A stretch of 64,000 nucleotides of DNA from Streptomyces longwoodensis (GCF_001514125.1 NZ_KQ948555.1:301827-365826); one strand, 5' to 3'; shown: positions 43,312-52,534, counted from the stretch's first letter. Numbers and translations: made by a program. The notes: generated by a model from the sequence alone, not told the origin.

Positions 43312-45498
43312 TCAGGGGCTGGTCAGGACCACCAGCCGCTGGGTGGCCCGGGTCATCGCCACGTAGTGGTCCACCGCGCCCCGCACGCCCCCGCCGAACC
43401 GCTGCGGGTCCACGAGGACCACGAGGTCGAACTCGAGCCCCTTGGACAGCTCGGGGGTGAGCGAGCGCACCCGGGCCGTCTCCCGGAACGCCGGGTCGCC
43501 GATCACGCACGCCACGCCCTCGTCGTGGTCGGCGAGCCAGGCGTCGAGCACCGCGTCCCGCTCGGCCACGGGGGCGTGCAGCACCGGAACGCCGGTGCGG
43601 CGCACGGACATCGGCACGTTGGCGTCCGGCAGCGTGGCCCGGATGACGGGCTCGGCCTCCTCCATGACCTCCTGCGGCGTGCGGTAGTTGATGCCGAGGG
43701 AGGCCACCTCGACCCGGTCGAGCCCGACCCGCGCCAGCCGTTCCCGCCACGACTCGGTGAACCCCTGCCGGGCCTGCGCCCGGTCGCCGACCACGGTGAA
43801 GCTCCCGGACGGACAGCGCAGCCGCAGCATCTGCCACTCGGCGTCGGTCAGTTCCTGTGCCTCGTCCACCACGACGTGCGCGAACGGGCCCGCCAGCAGG
43901 TCGGGTTCGGCGACCGGCGGCCCGTCCACCGGGACCAGGCTGTTCTGCAGGTCCTGCCCGGTCAGCATGGTCATCAGCATGGAGTGCCAGTCGTCGTCGG
44001 CGCGGACCAGGTTCTCGGTGACCTGCGCCCGGTACGCGCGCTCGGCGGCGGCCTCGGCCTCCCGTCGGCGCCGGCGCCGGGACGCGCGCGGGTCGCCGAG
44101 CCGCTGCCGGGCCGCGTCCAGCAGCGGCAGGTCGGACACCGTCCACGCCTGCGGCTCGGCCCGCTGGAGCCGCCGCACCTCCTCGCGGGACAGCCAGGGC
44201 GCGCACAGCCGCAGGTACGCGGGCACCGACCACAGGTCCCCGACGAGGTCGGCCGCCTCCAGCAGTGGCCAGGCCCGGCCGAGGGCCCCGGTCAGCTCCC
44301 CGTCGGCCGCGAGGGCCCGGCGGAAGTGCTGCGGCGGGACGTCGCCGCGGTAGCGGTCGTACAGGATCTCGACCAGCTTGTCCCACACCTGGTCGCGCCC
44401 CTCGTTGTGCGGGGTGCCCGGCTCGGGCGCGTCGAACGCCTCGGCCCAGTCCGCGGCGTCCAGCCGCAGTTCGTGCCGGTCGACGGTGACCGTCAGCGGC
44501 TCGGTGGGCGCCTCCTCGTAGAATGCGACCGCCTTCTCGATCGCCCGCACCAGGTCCGCGGACGCCTTCAGCCGGGCCACCTCCGGGTCGCCCTCCTCCG
44601 TCGCGGCGGCGCCCTCGGGCACCAGGTCCCGCAGCAGGCAGGTCTGCACGCCCTCCTCGCCGAGGCTGGGCAGCACGTCGGAGACGTACGTCAGGTACGG
44701 CCGGTGCGGGCCGACGAAGAGCACCCCGCCCCTGCGGTGCCCGAGGCGCGGGTCGGAGTAGAGCAGGTGGGCGGTGCGGTGCAGGGCGACGACGGTCTTG
44801 CCCGTGCCGGGGCCGCCGTCGACGACGAGGGTGCCGCGGGACCCGGCCCGGATGATGGCGTCCTGGTCGGCCTGGATGGTGGCCAGCACGTCCCGCATGC
44901 GCTCGGAGCGGTGGCCGCCCAGGCTCGCGACGAACGCCGACTGGTCGTCCAGCGCGGCGCGTCCGTCCAGGCCGTCGGCGGTGAACACCTCGTCCCAGTA
45001 GTCGGTGATCCGGCCGTCGGTCCAGCGGTACCGGCGGCGGCTGGCCAGGCCCATGGGCCGGGCGTGGGTGGCCGCGAAGAACGGTTCGGCCGCCGGGGAG
45101 CGCCAGTCGATCAGCAGCCGGCGGCCGTGGCCGTCGGTCAGGCCGAGCCGTCCGACGTACAGCGGCTCGTCGGGCCGGTCCGCCGGGACCATGCGGCCCA
45201 GGCACAGGTCGAGGCCGAAGCGGCGCAGGGTGCGCAGCCGGGCGCTGAGCCGGTGCACCTCCAGGTCGCGGTCCATCGCCTGCTGGCCGCTGCCGCCGGG
45301 GTTGCGCAGCTCGGCCCCGAGCTGCTCCGACAGCTCGGCGATCGTCTCCTCCAGGCTCCGGGCGACGTCCGCGAAGTGCCGCTCGTCAGCGGCGATCAGC
45401 GCCGGGTCGGCCTTGGCGGAGAGCCGGCCGGGCAGGTCGAACGGGCTCCGCCCCGGCTGGTGCGGGTGGTCCGACCGTTCCGACACAAGCGCGCACAC
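43312..45498 (-). CDS. helR: HelR: HelD-family RNA polymerase-dislodging ATPase (rifamycin tolerance)
   Basis: 728 residues from GTG 45498 (GAGGGA eight bases upstream). N-terminal helical arm (FADVARSLEETIAELSEQLG) as in HelD. The UvrD/Rep-like ATPase has Walker A GGPGTGKT, Walker B VVVDEAQEL, GDRAQARQ, INYRTPQEVM and VAMTRATQRLVVL. HelR proteins bind RNA polymerase and eject rifamycins and stalled complexes (established for S. venezuelae). Strong support for this assignment comes from the rifamycin-associated element 72 bases upstream of the start, as expected for an inducible resistance gene. It is not a DNA-repair helicase: the 1A/2A motifs are arranged as in HelD and it lacks UvrD-type accessory domains. 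Confidence 0.92.
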   Translation of the reverse strand: MCALVSERSDHPHQPGRSPFDLPGRLSAKADPALIAADERHFADVARSLEETIAELSEQLGAELRNPGGSGQQAMDRDLEVHRLSARLRTLRRFGLDLCLGRMVPADRPDEPLYVGRLGLTDGHGRRLLIDWRSPAAEPFFAATHARPMGLASRRRYRWTDGRITDYWDEVFTADGLDGRAALDDQSAFVASLGGHRSERMRDVLATIQADQDAIIRAGSRGTLVVDGGPGTGKTVVALHRTAHLLYSDPRLGHRRGGVLFVGPHRPYLTYVSDVLPSLGEEGVQTCLLRDLVPEGAAATEEGDPEVARLKASADLVRAIEKAVAFYEEAPTEPLTVTVDRHELRLDAADWAEAFDAPEPGTPHNEGRDQVWDKLVEILYDRYRGDVPPQHFRRALAADGELTGALGRAWPLLEAADLVGDLWSVPAYLRLCAPWLSREEVRRLQRAEPQAWTVSDLPLLDAARQRLGDPRASRRRRRREAEAAAERAYRAQVTENLVRADDDWHSMLMTMLTGQDLQNSLVPVDGPPVAEPDLLAGPFAHVVVDEAQELTDAEWQMLRLRCPSGSFTVVGDRAQARQGFTESWRERLARVGLDRVEVASLGINYRTPQEVMEEAEPVIRATLPDANVPMSVRRTGVPVLHAPVAERDAVLDAWLADHDEGVACVIGDPAFRETARVRSLTPELSKGLEFDLVVLVDPQRFGGGVRGAVDHYVAMTRATQRLVVLTSP

Positions 45499-45569
45499 GT
45501 CGTGAGTCCCTCATTTCCGCAGATTCTGGCCGGATCCGGCCCCAAGACCTGCGATTGTGCGGTACGAGG

Positions 45570-45589
45570 GGGGCCTTGCCGCAAGCCCC
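45570..45589 (-). promoter_or_regulatory. Rifamycin-associated element (RAE) upstream of helR
   Basis: Read on the minus strand it is GGGGCTTGCGGCAAGGCCCC, which matches the RAE consensus as I remember it over all 20 bases. It is extended to six G and six C on the two sides (45568-45591). It is an imperfect palindrome about 72 bases before the helR start codon. RAEs drive rifamycin-induced expression of resistance genes. Confidence 0.9.
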
Positions 45590-45613
45590 CCGGTGCGCTA
45601 TAGGTTGAGAGTG

Positions 45614-45638
45614 GCGAGGAGTCGGTGACACTCCTCGC
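45614..45638. terminator. Hairpin after csnK (end of csn operon)
   Basis: GCGAGGAGT and ACTCCTCGC (9 bp) with a 7-base loop, 41 bases past the csnK stop on the minus strand. On the plus strand TTTTCTT follows it. It insulates the csn operon from helR. Confidence 0.75.
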
Positions 45639-45678
45639 TTTTCTTGTCCGTCGCTCCGCTTCCGTCACTTCGCTTCCG

Positions 45679-46650
45679 TCACTCCGTGAAGTGCGCCCGC
45701 AGCCGCTCCTGCGTCCGGGCGTCGGCCCCCACCCGGTCCAGGCCCAGCAGGGCGGCGCCCAGCACCGGGCGGGCCCGCACCACGCGCGCCGTCGCCTTCG
45801 GGGCGCGGGCCGCCAGCCGCTCGCGTATCCCGTCGTCCAGCTGTGCGTGGCCGGCGGTCAGGACGCCCCCGCCCAGCAGGACCGGGGCCTCCTCCGCCAG
45901 CAGGTCCAGGCGGGTGAGGGCCACCGTCGCCAGGGCGACCACCTCCTCGGCCAGGCGGTCGACGATGCCCCGGGCGACCGCGTCCCCGGCGGCGGCCGTC
46001 GCGAACAGCACCGGCGTGAGCTCGTGGCGCCGGTGCGGCGCGAGGCGCTCCAGGTGCAGCGCCTCGATCAGGTCGTACATCGTGCCCAGCCCGAAGTACG
46101 CGGGCAGGGTGCGCGCCAGGTCGGTGGGCGCGCCCCGGCCGTCCTCCGCGCGCGCCGCGCTCCACAGGGCCTCCTCGGCGAGGCCCCAGCCGCCGCCCCA
46201 GTCGCCGGAGATGCGCCCGATGGCGGGGAAGCGGGCCGTGCGGCCGTCGGGGCGCATGCCGACGCAGTTGATGCCGGCGCCGCACACCACGGCCACCCCG
46301 CGCGGCTCGGCCACGCCGGCCCGCAGGATCGCGAAGGTGTCGTTGCGGACCTCGACGGTGTCGCCCCACGCGCACGCGTGCAGCGCGGCGGCCAGCTGCT
46401 CCTCCTCGACCGGCAGGTCCGCGTTGGCCAGGCACGCCGACACGTGCGCGACCGCGTCCACGCCGGCCGCCTCGTACGCGCGCGTGACGGTCGCGGCCAG
46501 CGCCCCGACGGCCGCGGCGACGCCCACGGCGGGCGGCCGGAAGCCGCCGCCGCGGGCCGTGGCCAGGACCTGTCCGTCGGCCGCCACCACCGCGACGTCG
46601 GTCTTGCTGTTGCCCGCGTCGATGGCGAGGACGCTTGCGGTCAGGCCCAC
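45679..46650 (-). CDS. csnK: CsnK: amino-sugar kinase, BadF/BcrA/N-acetylglucosamine-kinase type
   Basis: 323 residues from GTG 46650 with GGGAG eight bases upstream; it overlaps csnH by 10 bases. ASKHA-fold kinase: phosphate-1 motif LAIDAGNSKTDVAV, VVCGAGINCVG, ISGDWGGGWGLAEEAL and LLGGGVLTAG. It phosphorylates an amino sugar taken up or released inside the cell, most likely glucosamine, so that it can enter glycolysis. It is the last gene of csnREFGHK. The order regulator, binding protein, two permeases, glycosidase, kinase matches the csn operon described for S. coelicolor. Confidence 0.88.
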   Translation of the reverse strand: MGLTASVLAIDAGNSKTDVAVVAADGQVLATARGGGFRPPAVGVAAAVGALAATVTRAYEAAGVDAVAHVSACLANADLPVEEEQLAAALHACAWGDTVEVRNDTFAILRAGVAEPRGVAVVCGAGINCVGMRPDGRTARFPAIGRISGDWGGGWGLAEEALWSAARAEDGRGAPTDLARTLPAYFGLGTMYDLIEALHLERLAPHRRHELTPVLFATAAAGDAVARGIVDRLAEEVVALATVALTRLDLLAEEAPVLLGGGVLTAGHAQLDDGIRERLAARAPKATARVVRARPVLGAALLGLDRVGADARTQERLRAHFTE

Positions 46651-47906
46651 GCGAGGTGCTCCCGGTTGTGTGCGATCAGTTCGTCGGCGAGGCGGTCGGC
46701 GTACGCGTGCTGCCCGATCAGCGGGTGCGCGAGCAGCGCGCGGACCACCCGGTCGCGCCCGCCGCGCAGCGCCGCCTCCAGCGCCAGGTCCTCGTACGCG
46801 GTCACGTGCGCCATCAGGCCCGCGTACAGCGGGTCCACGCGGGGCACGGGCAGCGGGGAGGCGCCCTGCGCGCCGACGGCGGCCTGCACCTCGACCACCG
46901 CGTCCGCGGGCAGGAAGGGCAGCGTGCCGTGGTTGTAGGTGTTCACCACCTGGTAGGGGCTGCCGCCCCCGCCGAGCAGGGCCGCCGCCAGGTCCACGGC
47001 CGCCTCCGAGTAGAAGGCCCCGCCGCGCCGCGCCAGCAGCTCCGGCTTCTCGTCCAGCGCGGGGTCGCCGTACATCTCCAGCAGCTCCCGCTCCATGGCG
47101 GCCACTTCGGCGGCCCGGGGCGGCTTGGTGCGCTGCTCCTCGACGACCTCGTCGTGGGCGTAGAAGTAGCGCAGGTAGTACGACGGGACGACGCCGAGCC
47201 GGTCGAGCAGCGACCGGGGCAGACGCAGGTCGGCCGCGATCGCCCCGGCGTGGCCGGCCAGCAGCTTGGGCAGCACGTCCTCGCCCTCCGGGCCGCCGAG
47301 GCGCACGCCCGTCTCCCACGTCAGGTGGTTCAGGCCCACGTGGTCCAGGTGCACCTGCGCCGGGGCCACCCCGAGCAGCGCCGCGAACTTGCGCTGGAAG
47401 CCGATGGCCACGTTGCACAGCCCGACCGAGCGGTGGCCCGCCTTCAGCAGGGCCCGGGTGACGATGCCCACCGGGTTGGTGAAGTCGATGATCCAGGCCC
47501 GCGGGTTGGTGCGGCGGACCCGCTCGGCGATGTCGAGGACGACCGGGACCGTGCGCAGCGCCTTGGCGAGGCCGCCCGCGCCGGTGGTCTCCTGTCCGAC
47601 GCAGCCGCACTCCAGGGGCCAGGTCTCGTCCTGTTCCCGGGCGGCCTGGCCGCCGACGCGCAGTTGCAGCAGCACGGCGTCGGCGCCGTCCACGCCCGCG
47701 TCCAGGTCGGTCGTGGTGACGATCCGGCCGGCGTGGCCCTGCTTGGCGAAGATGCGCCGGGCCAGGCCGCCGACCAGTTCGAGCCGGTCGGCGGCCGGGT
47801 CGACCAGCACGAGTTCCTCGACGGGCAGGGTGTCCCTGAGGCGGGCGAAGCCGTCGACGAGTTCGGGGGTGTAGGTCGAGCCTCCGCCGACCACGGTGAG
47901 TTTCAT
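46641..47906 (-). CDS. csnH: CsnH: GH4-family 6-phospho-glycosidase (NAD+/Mn2+-dependent type)
   Basis: 421 residues, ATG 47906. GH4 features are the N-terminal NAD motif VVGGGSTYTPEL, Arg- and Asn-containing LQLRVGGQAAREQDE and DFTNPVG, CNVAIGFQRK (metal-binding Cys), and LDHVGLNHLTW (metal His plus catalytic segment). The family oxidises C3 of the substrate with bound NAD and breaks the bond by elimination, and several members act on 6-phospho-beta-glycosides. In the csn operon it probably splits chitosan oligosaccharides or their phosphates after import. Stop and csnK start overlap. Confidence 0.92.
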   Translation of the reverse strand: MKLTVVGGGSTYTPELVDGFARLRDTLPVEELVLVDPAADRLELVGGLARRIFAKQGHAGRIVTTTDLDAGVDGADAVLLQLRVGGQAAREQDETWPLECGCVGQETTGAGGLAKALRTVPVVLDIAERVRRTNPRAWIIDFTNPVGIVTRALLKAGHRSVGLCNVAIGFQRKFAALLGVAPAQVHLDHVGLNHLTWETGVRLGGPEGEDVLPKLLAGHAGAIAADLRLPRSLLDRLGVVPSYYLRYFYAHDEVVEEQRTKPPRAAEVAAMERELLEMYGDPALDEKPELLARRGGAFYSEAAVDLAAALLGGGGSPYQVVNTYNHGTLPFLPADAVVEVQAAVGAQGASPLPVPRVDPLYAGLMAHVTAYEDLALEAALRGGRDRVVRALLAHPLIGQHAYADRLADELIAHNREHLAWA

Positions 47907-47913
47907 GTCCGGA

Positions 47914-48807
47914 TCAACCCTTCACTCCGGTCAGCGTGACACCCTCGACGAACGCCTTCTGCGCGAAGAAGAACACGAGGATCACGGGGGCCATGACCAG
48001 CACGGTGGCGGCCATGGTGAGGTTCCAGTCGGTGTGGTGCATGCCCTTGAAGGACTCCAGGCCGTAGGACAGCGTCCAGGCGCCGGGGTTCTCCGAGGCG
48101 TAGATCTGCGGCCCGAAGTAGTCGTTCCAGGCGTAGAAGAACTGGAACAGGGCCACCGCGGCGATGCCGGGCTTCGCCATCGGGACGATCACCCGCAGCA
48201 GGGTGCGCAGGTCGCCGCAGCCGTCGACCCGGGCCGCGTCGACGTACTCGTTGGGGATGGTCGTCAGGAACTGCCGCAGCAGGAAGATGGAGAACGCGTC
48301 GCCGAACGCCATCGGCACGATCAGCGGCCACAGCGTGCCCGACAGGTCCAGCTGCTTGGCCCAGAACAGGTACATCGGGATGACGACCACCTGCGGCGGC
48401 AGCATCATCATCGAGATGACCAGCATCAGCGCCAGGTTGCGGCCGCGGAAGCGGAACTTGGCGAGCGCGTACGCCACCGGCAGCGAGGAGACGACCGTGA
48501 GGACGGTCCCCAGCCCCGCGTACAGCAGGGTGTTGCGCCACCAGGTCAGGAAGCCCGGGGTGTCCAGCACGCGCCGGTAGTTGTCCCACTCCCACGGGTG
48601 CGGGAGCAGGTCGCGGCTGAGCGCCTGGCTGTCGCTCATCAGCGAGGTCAGCAGGACGAACACGAACGGCAGCGTGAAGAACAGCGCGGCCGCCACGCCC
48701 AGCGCGTGCACGGCGATCCACTCCAGCAGCGCCCTGCGCCGTGCGGTGCGCCGCGCGTCGGGCGCCGGGGTGGCCGACGCGACGGGTTTGTCCAGTACGT
48801 GGGTCAT
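47914..48807 (-). CDS. csnG: CsnG: sugar ABC transporter permease (second)
   Basis: 297 residues, six membrane helices of the MalG type; the EAA loop is EYVDAARVDGCGDLRTLL followed by RVIVPMAKPGIAA. It starts three bases after the csnF stop. With CsnF and CsnE it forms the importer for chitosan oligosaccharides. No ATPase gene is in the operon, so the shared ATPase MsiK probably powers it, as is usual for Streptomyces sugar importers (established knowledge for this operon type, inferred here). Confidence 0.9.
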   Translation of the reverse strand: MTHVLDKPVASATPAPDARRTARRRALLEWIAVHALGVAAALFFTLPFVFVLLTSLMSDSQALSRDLLPHPWEWDNYRRVLDTPGFLTWWRNTLLYAGLGTVLTVVSSLPVAYALAKFRFRGRNLALMLVISMMMLPPQVVVIPMYLFWAKQLDLSGTLWPLIVPMAFGDAFSIFLLRQFLTTIPNEYVDAARVDGCGDLRTLLRVIVPMAKPGIAAVALFQFFYAWNDYFGPQIYASENPGAWTLSYGLESFKGMHHTDWNLTMAATVLVMAPVILVFFFAQKAFVEGVTLTGVKG

Positions 48808-48810
48808 GCG

Positions 48811-49752
48811 TCAGTCACCTGCCTGGATGAGCCCGCCCCGGCGCCGCATCAGCAACGCGGTGAACGCCATCGACAGGGCGAAGAGGACCAGGGCCACCAC
48901 GCACGCCGAGCCGTAGTCGAAGCGCTGGAAGCCGAGGTTGTAGACGAGCTGGGGGAGGGTGAGCGTGGAGTGCTCCGGGTAGCCGGGCTCGAACATGGTG
49001 CCCGCGCCCTGGATGACCCCCGAGGCGACCTTCCCGGCCACCAGGGGCTGCGTGTAGTACTGCATGGTCTGGATCACGCCCGTGACCACGGCGAACATCA
49101 CGATCGGCGAGATGTTCGGCAGCGTCACGTAGCGGAACCGCTGCCACGCCGAGGCCCCGTCCAGCTCGGCGGCCTCGTACTGCTCCTTCGGCACGTCGAG
49201 CAGCGCGGCCATGAAGATGACCATGAGGTCGCCGATGCCCCACAGGGCGAGCAGGGTCAGCGCCGGCTTGGACCAGGCGGGGTCGTTGAACCAGCCCGGC
49301 GCCGGCACACCGACCTTCTCCAGAAGGGAGTTGACCGGCCCGGTCCCCGGATTGAGCAGGAAGGCGAAGGCCATGGTGGCCGCCACCGGCGGGGCGAGGT
49401 AGGGCAGGTAGAACAGCGTGCGGAAGACGCCGGTGCCGGTCCTGATCCGGGTGATCAGCAGGCCCACGCCCAGGCCGAACAGCACCCGCAGCGTGACCAT
49501 CACCAGGACCAGCCAGAGCGTGTTGCGCAGGGCCGGCCAGAAGAAGGGGTAGTGCTCGAAGACGTAGGTCCAGTTCTTCGTCCCGCTCCACGTGGGCGGC
49601 CGGAAGCCGTCGTAGTGCATGAACGAGAAGTAGACGGTCGACAGGAGCGGGTAGGCGAAGAAGACCGCGAAGCCGATCAGCCAGGGCGACAGGAAGGCGA
49701 TCGTCCGCAGGGCCGCGCGGCGGCGCTTGGCGGCGAGGGTGACGGTGCTCAT
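48811..49752 (-). CDS. csnF: CsnF: sugar ABC transporter permease (first)
   Basis: 313 residues, ATG 49752. MalF-type permease with six helices and the EAA motif EQYEAAELDGASAWQRFRYV (20 residues) followed by TLPNISPIVMF. The N-terminal basic stretch KRRRAALRT precedes the first helix. It follows csnE by 17 bases and precedes csnG by three, so the transporter subunits are co-expressed. Confidence 0.9.
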   Translation of the reverse strand: MSTVTLAAKRRRAALRTIAFLSPWLIGFAVFFAYPLLSTVYFSFMHYDGFRPPTWSGTKNWTYVFEHYPFFWPALRNTLWLVLVMVTLRVLFGLGVGLLITRIRTGTGVFRTLFYLPYLAPPVAATMAFAFLLNPGTGPVNSLLEKVGVPAPGWFNDPAWSKPALTLLALWGIGDLMVIFMAALLDVPKEQYEAAELDGASAWQRFRYVTLPNISPIVMFAVVTGVIQTMQYYTQPLVAGKVASGVIQGAGTMFEPGYPEHSTLTLPQLVYNLGFQRFDYGSACVVALVLFALSMAFTALLMRRRGGLIQAGD

Positions 49753-49769
49753 GGCGGTGGGCCCCCGGG

Positions 49770-51119
49770 CTACTTCGCCTGCGCGATGTCCGTGTCGATC
49801 TGCGCGGCGGCCTTCTTCAGGCCGGCCCGCAGGTCGGTGACCTTGCCGCTCTCGTAGTCGTAGCCGAGCTGCTGGATCGTGGTGAGGTAGACACCGCCGT
49901 TGACGGTCGCGGGGGACGTCGTGGAGTGCGGGTTCGCCGCGATGTCCAGGAACGTCTTGAAGCGCGGGTCGTACGTCAGGTCCGGGGACTTCAGGGCGGC
50001 GAGCGTGGACGGCACGTTGTGGATGGCGTTGGAGAAGTCGACCACCGCGCCCGTGTCGGTGGTCATGTACTTCACCAGCTCCCAGGCCGCGTTCTGCTTG
50101 TGGCTGGTGGCCGCGATGCCCGCGATGGTGCCGGTGATGTAGCCCTTGCCGTACTCGTCGGCCCGGTCGTCCGGGACGGGCAGCGGGGCGACGCCGATCT
50201 CGAAGCCGGGCTTGGCCTCCTCGGCCATGCCCAGCCGCCACTCGCCGTCGAGCTGCATGGCGACCTGGCCGGTGTGGAAGGGGTGCTTGGGTCCCCACTC
50301 GTCGCCGAGCCCGGAGCGGAACTTCTCCAGCTTCCTGAATCCGCCGAGCGAGTCGACGAGGTTCTTCTGCATCGTGAAGGCGGCGGCCACGGCCGGGTCG
50401 GTGGCGAGGGTCGACTTGCCGTCCTGGTCGAAGTAGGTGGGCGAGAACTGGCCCAGGTAGTGCTCGGTGGTGCTCTCCCAGCCGTGGTAGTTCGGCATGA
50501 AGCCGAGCTGCTTGAAGCCGTCGCCCTGCGGGACCGTCAGCTTCTTGGCGTCGGCCGCGAACTCCGACCAGGTCTTCGGCGGCGCGGCGATGCCGGCCTT
50601 ACGGAACGCCGTCTTGTTGTAGTAGAGGCCGTAGGCGTCGCCCAGCAGCGGGACGGTGCAGCGGTTGCCGTCGTACTGGGTGTACTCGTTCATCGCCTTC
50701 GGGAACGTCGTCCCCGGGTCGATCTTCGCCTTCTCGAAGAAGGGGTTCAGGTCGACCAGCGCGCCGGAGGAGCAGAACTTGCCCACGTTGTTGGTGGTGA
50801 ACGAGGAGATCACGTCGGGCGCCTTGCTGCCGCCCGCGCGCAGCGCCTGGTTGATCTTGTCGTCGGTCATGTTGCCGACGACGGTCACGTGGATGTTGGG
50901 GTGGGTCTTCTCGAAGCCGGCGACCAGGTTCTTGACGGCCTCCACCTCGTTCGGCGCGCTCCAGGCGTGCCAGAAGGTGAGGGTCGTCTCCTTCGAGGCG
51001 TCGTCGTCGGCGCCGGCCGACGACTGGCCGGTGCAGGCGGTGGCGCACAGGGCCAGGGCCGTGACGGCACTCAGGGCGAAGGCCGCTTTCCGGGCGGCTC
51101 GGGGCAGGGTTCGGGGCAT
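49770..51119 (-). CDS. csnE: CsnE: extracellular solute-binding lipoprotein (chitosan oligosaccharides)
   Basis: 449 residues, ATG 51119. Lipoprotein signal: basic start, hydrophobic AAFALSAVTALALC, and a lipobox-like CATAC with the likely lipidated Cys near residue 29. The type-1 sugar-binding domain has TLTFWHAWSAPNEVEAVKNL, GLYYNKTAFRKAGI and WELVKYMTTDTG. Aromatic residues (Trp, Tyr) are well spaced for stacking on sugar rings. It captures the oligosaccharide outside the membrane and hands it to CsnFG. The gap to csnR (85 bases) has no palindrome, so it is probably transcribed from the csnR promoter. Confidence 0.9.
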   Translation of the reverse strand: MPRTLPRAARKAAFALSAVTALALCATACTGQSSAGADDDASKETTLTFWHAWSAPNEVEAVKNLVAGFEKTHPNIHVTVVGNMTDDKINQALRAGGSKAPDVISSFTTNNVGKFCSSGALVDLNPFFEKAKIDPGTTFPKAMNEYTQYDGNRCTVPLLGDAYGLYYNKTAFRKAGIAAPPKTWSEFAADAKKLTVPQGDGFKQLGFMPNYHGWESTTEHYLGQFSPTYFDQDGKSTLATDPAVAAAFTMQKNLVDSLGGFRKLEKFRSGLGDEWGPKHPFHTGQVAMQLDGEWRLGMAEEAKPGFEIGVAPLPVPDDRADEYGKGYITGTIAGIAATSHKQNAAWELVKYMTTDTGAVVDFSNAIHNVPSTLAALKSPDLTYDPRFKTFLDIAANPHSTTSPATVNGGVYLTTIQQLGYDYESGKVTDLRAGLKKAAAQIDTDIAQAK

Positions 51120-51204
51120 GGCGGGACCTCCCGGTGACGGGCGAGGGCGATGGAAGAAGAGCGGGGGGAAGGCGGGTGCGGGGGGCTGAGGGGCCGGTGA
51201 CGGG

Positions 51205-52428
51205 TCAGCGCGAGGTGTCGAAGACCTCGTCCCGGGTGGCCGCCAGCGCGCTCTCCAGCGCGCCGCGCAGCACGGGGTGTTCCTGGACGTCGCCGACGAC
51301 GAGTTTCGGCCGGGACGCGGCCAGTTCCTCCAGTTCGGCCTGGACGAGGGCGCGCAGCACCTCGCCGCCGGCGGTCAGCGCGGCGCCGGACAGGACGACG
51401 AGTTCGGGGTCGAGGACGGAGACCAGCGAGGCCAGACCGGTCGCCAGCCGGGTCGCGTAGGTCCGCAGCAGCTGCCGGTGCGCGTCGCTGTCCTCCGCGG
51501 CGGCGCGGGCCACCAGGGCGGCCGCCGCCTCGGCGTACGGCCCGGACGGCACGTCGGCCAGGCCGAGTTCGCGGGCCAGCCGGGGCAGCGCCTGGGAGCC
51601 GGCCAGCTCCTGGTAGCCGCCGCTGTTGGCCTTGGTGACGTGCCGGACCAGCGGGGCGCCCGGGACCGGCAGGAAGCCCACCTCGCCCGCGCCGCCGGTC
51701 CAGCCGCGGTGCAGCCGGCCGCCGAGGACCAGGGCGGCGCCGAGGCCCTCCTGGTTCCACAGCAGGACGAAGTCCTCGTGGCCGCGGGCCGCGCCGAGCC
51801 GCTGCTCGGCGAGGGCGACCAGGTTGACGTCGTTCTCGTACTCCACCGGCACCGGCAGGGCCGCCGCCAGCTCGTCCAGCAGGCTGGGGGAGTGCCAGCC
51901 CGGCAGGTGCGAGGCGTAGCGCAGCCGGCCCGTGCCCGGGTCGAACGCGCCGGGCGTGCCCACCACGATCCGGCGCACGTCGTCCCGGGCGAGCCCGGCG
52001 GCCTTCACCGCGCCGTCGAGCGCGTCGGTGACCTGCCGTACGACGGACCCGGCGGCGCGCCGGCCCGGGGTGGGCACCTCGTGGGTGGCCACCGTGCGCC
52101 CGGTGATGTCGGCGACGGCGGCCAGCACCCGGCCGGGGGTGACGTCGAGTCCGGCGACGTGGGCGGCGGCCGGGTTGACCTCGTACAGCTGGGCGCTGGG
52201 GCCCGGCCGGCCCTCGCTGGTGCCGGTCGCCAGGACCAGCCCGGCGGCCTCCAGCCGGGCCAGCAGCTGGGAGGCGGTCGGCTTGGACAGGCCGGTGAGC
52301 TTGCCGATCCGGGTGCGCGACAGCGGTCCGTGCTCCAGCAGGAGGTCCAGGGCGGCACGGTCGTTCATGGCGCGCAGGACGCGCGGGGTGCCCGGCGTAC
52401 CGGCGGTTCCTGCCATGGGTCTCGACAC
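51205..52428 (-). CDS. csnR: CsnR: ROK-family transcriptional repressor of chitosan use
   Basis: 407 residues from GTG 52428 (GGAG six bases upstream; ATG 52416 is an alternative). The winged-helix domain is at residues 25-80 (LDLLLEHGPLSRTRIGKLTG, LSKPTASQLLARLEAAGLV). The ROK domain follows: GLDVTPGRVLAAVADITG, VVGTPGAFDPG, ENDVNLVALAEQRLG and a glycine-rich GWTGGAGEVGFLP. The C-terminal ROK Cys cluster is absent: the usual CxCGxxGC zinc motif is replaced, with no Cys visible. It should bind the TAGGAAAGTTTCCTA palindrome just upstream and be released by glucosamine-type ligands. Confidence 0.9.
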   Translation of the reverse strand: MSRPMAGTAGTPGTPRVLRAMNDRAALDLLLEHGPLSRTRIGKLTGLSKPTASQLLARLEAAGLVLATGTSEGRPGPSAQLYEVNPAAAHVAGLDVTPGRVLAAVADITGRTVATHEVPTPGRRAAGSVVRQVTDALDGAVKAAGLARDDVRRIVVGTPGAFDPGTGRLRYASHLPGWHSPSLLDELAAALPVPVEYENDVNLVALAEQRLGAARGHEDFVLLWNQEGLGAALVLGGRLHRGWTGGAGEVGFLPVPGAPLVRHVTKANSGGYQELAGSQALPRLARELGLADVPSGPYAEAAAALVARAAAEDSDAHRQLLRTYATRLATGLASLVSVLDPELVVLSGAALTAGGEVLRALVQAELEELAASRPKLVVGDVQEHPVLRGALESALAATRDEVFDTSR

Positions 52429-52519
52429 CTGCCTCTCCGGCCGCCCAGCTTCCCAGCGAGCCGGTCGTACCGTCCAGTCGTGATCACCGGCCGACGGTCC
52501 GCCGGTCGGAGATCACTGT

Positions 52520-52534
52520 TAGGAAAGTTTCCTA
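52520..52534. promoter_or_regulatory. CsnR operator-type palindrome upstream of csnR
   Basis: TAGGAAAGTTTCCTA has 7-bp perfect arms around one central base, preceded by GT. From memory it closely resembles the chitosanase/CsnR operator (TTAGGAAAGTTTCCTAA type). It lies 92 bases upstream of the csnR start, in the right place to control the whole csn operon. Confidence 0.82.
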
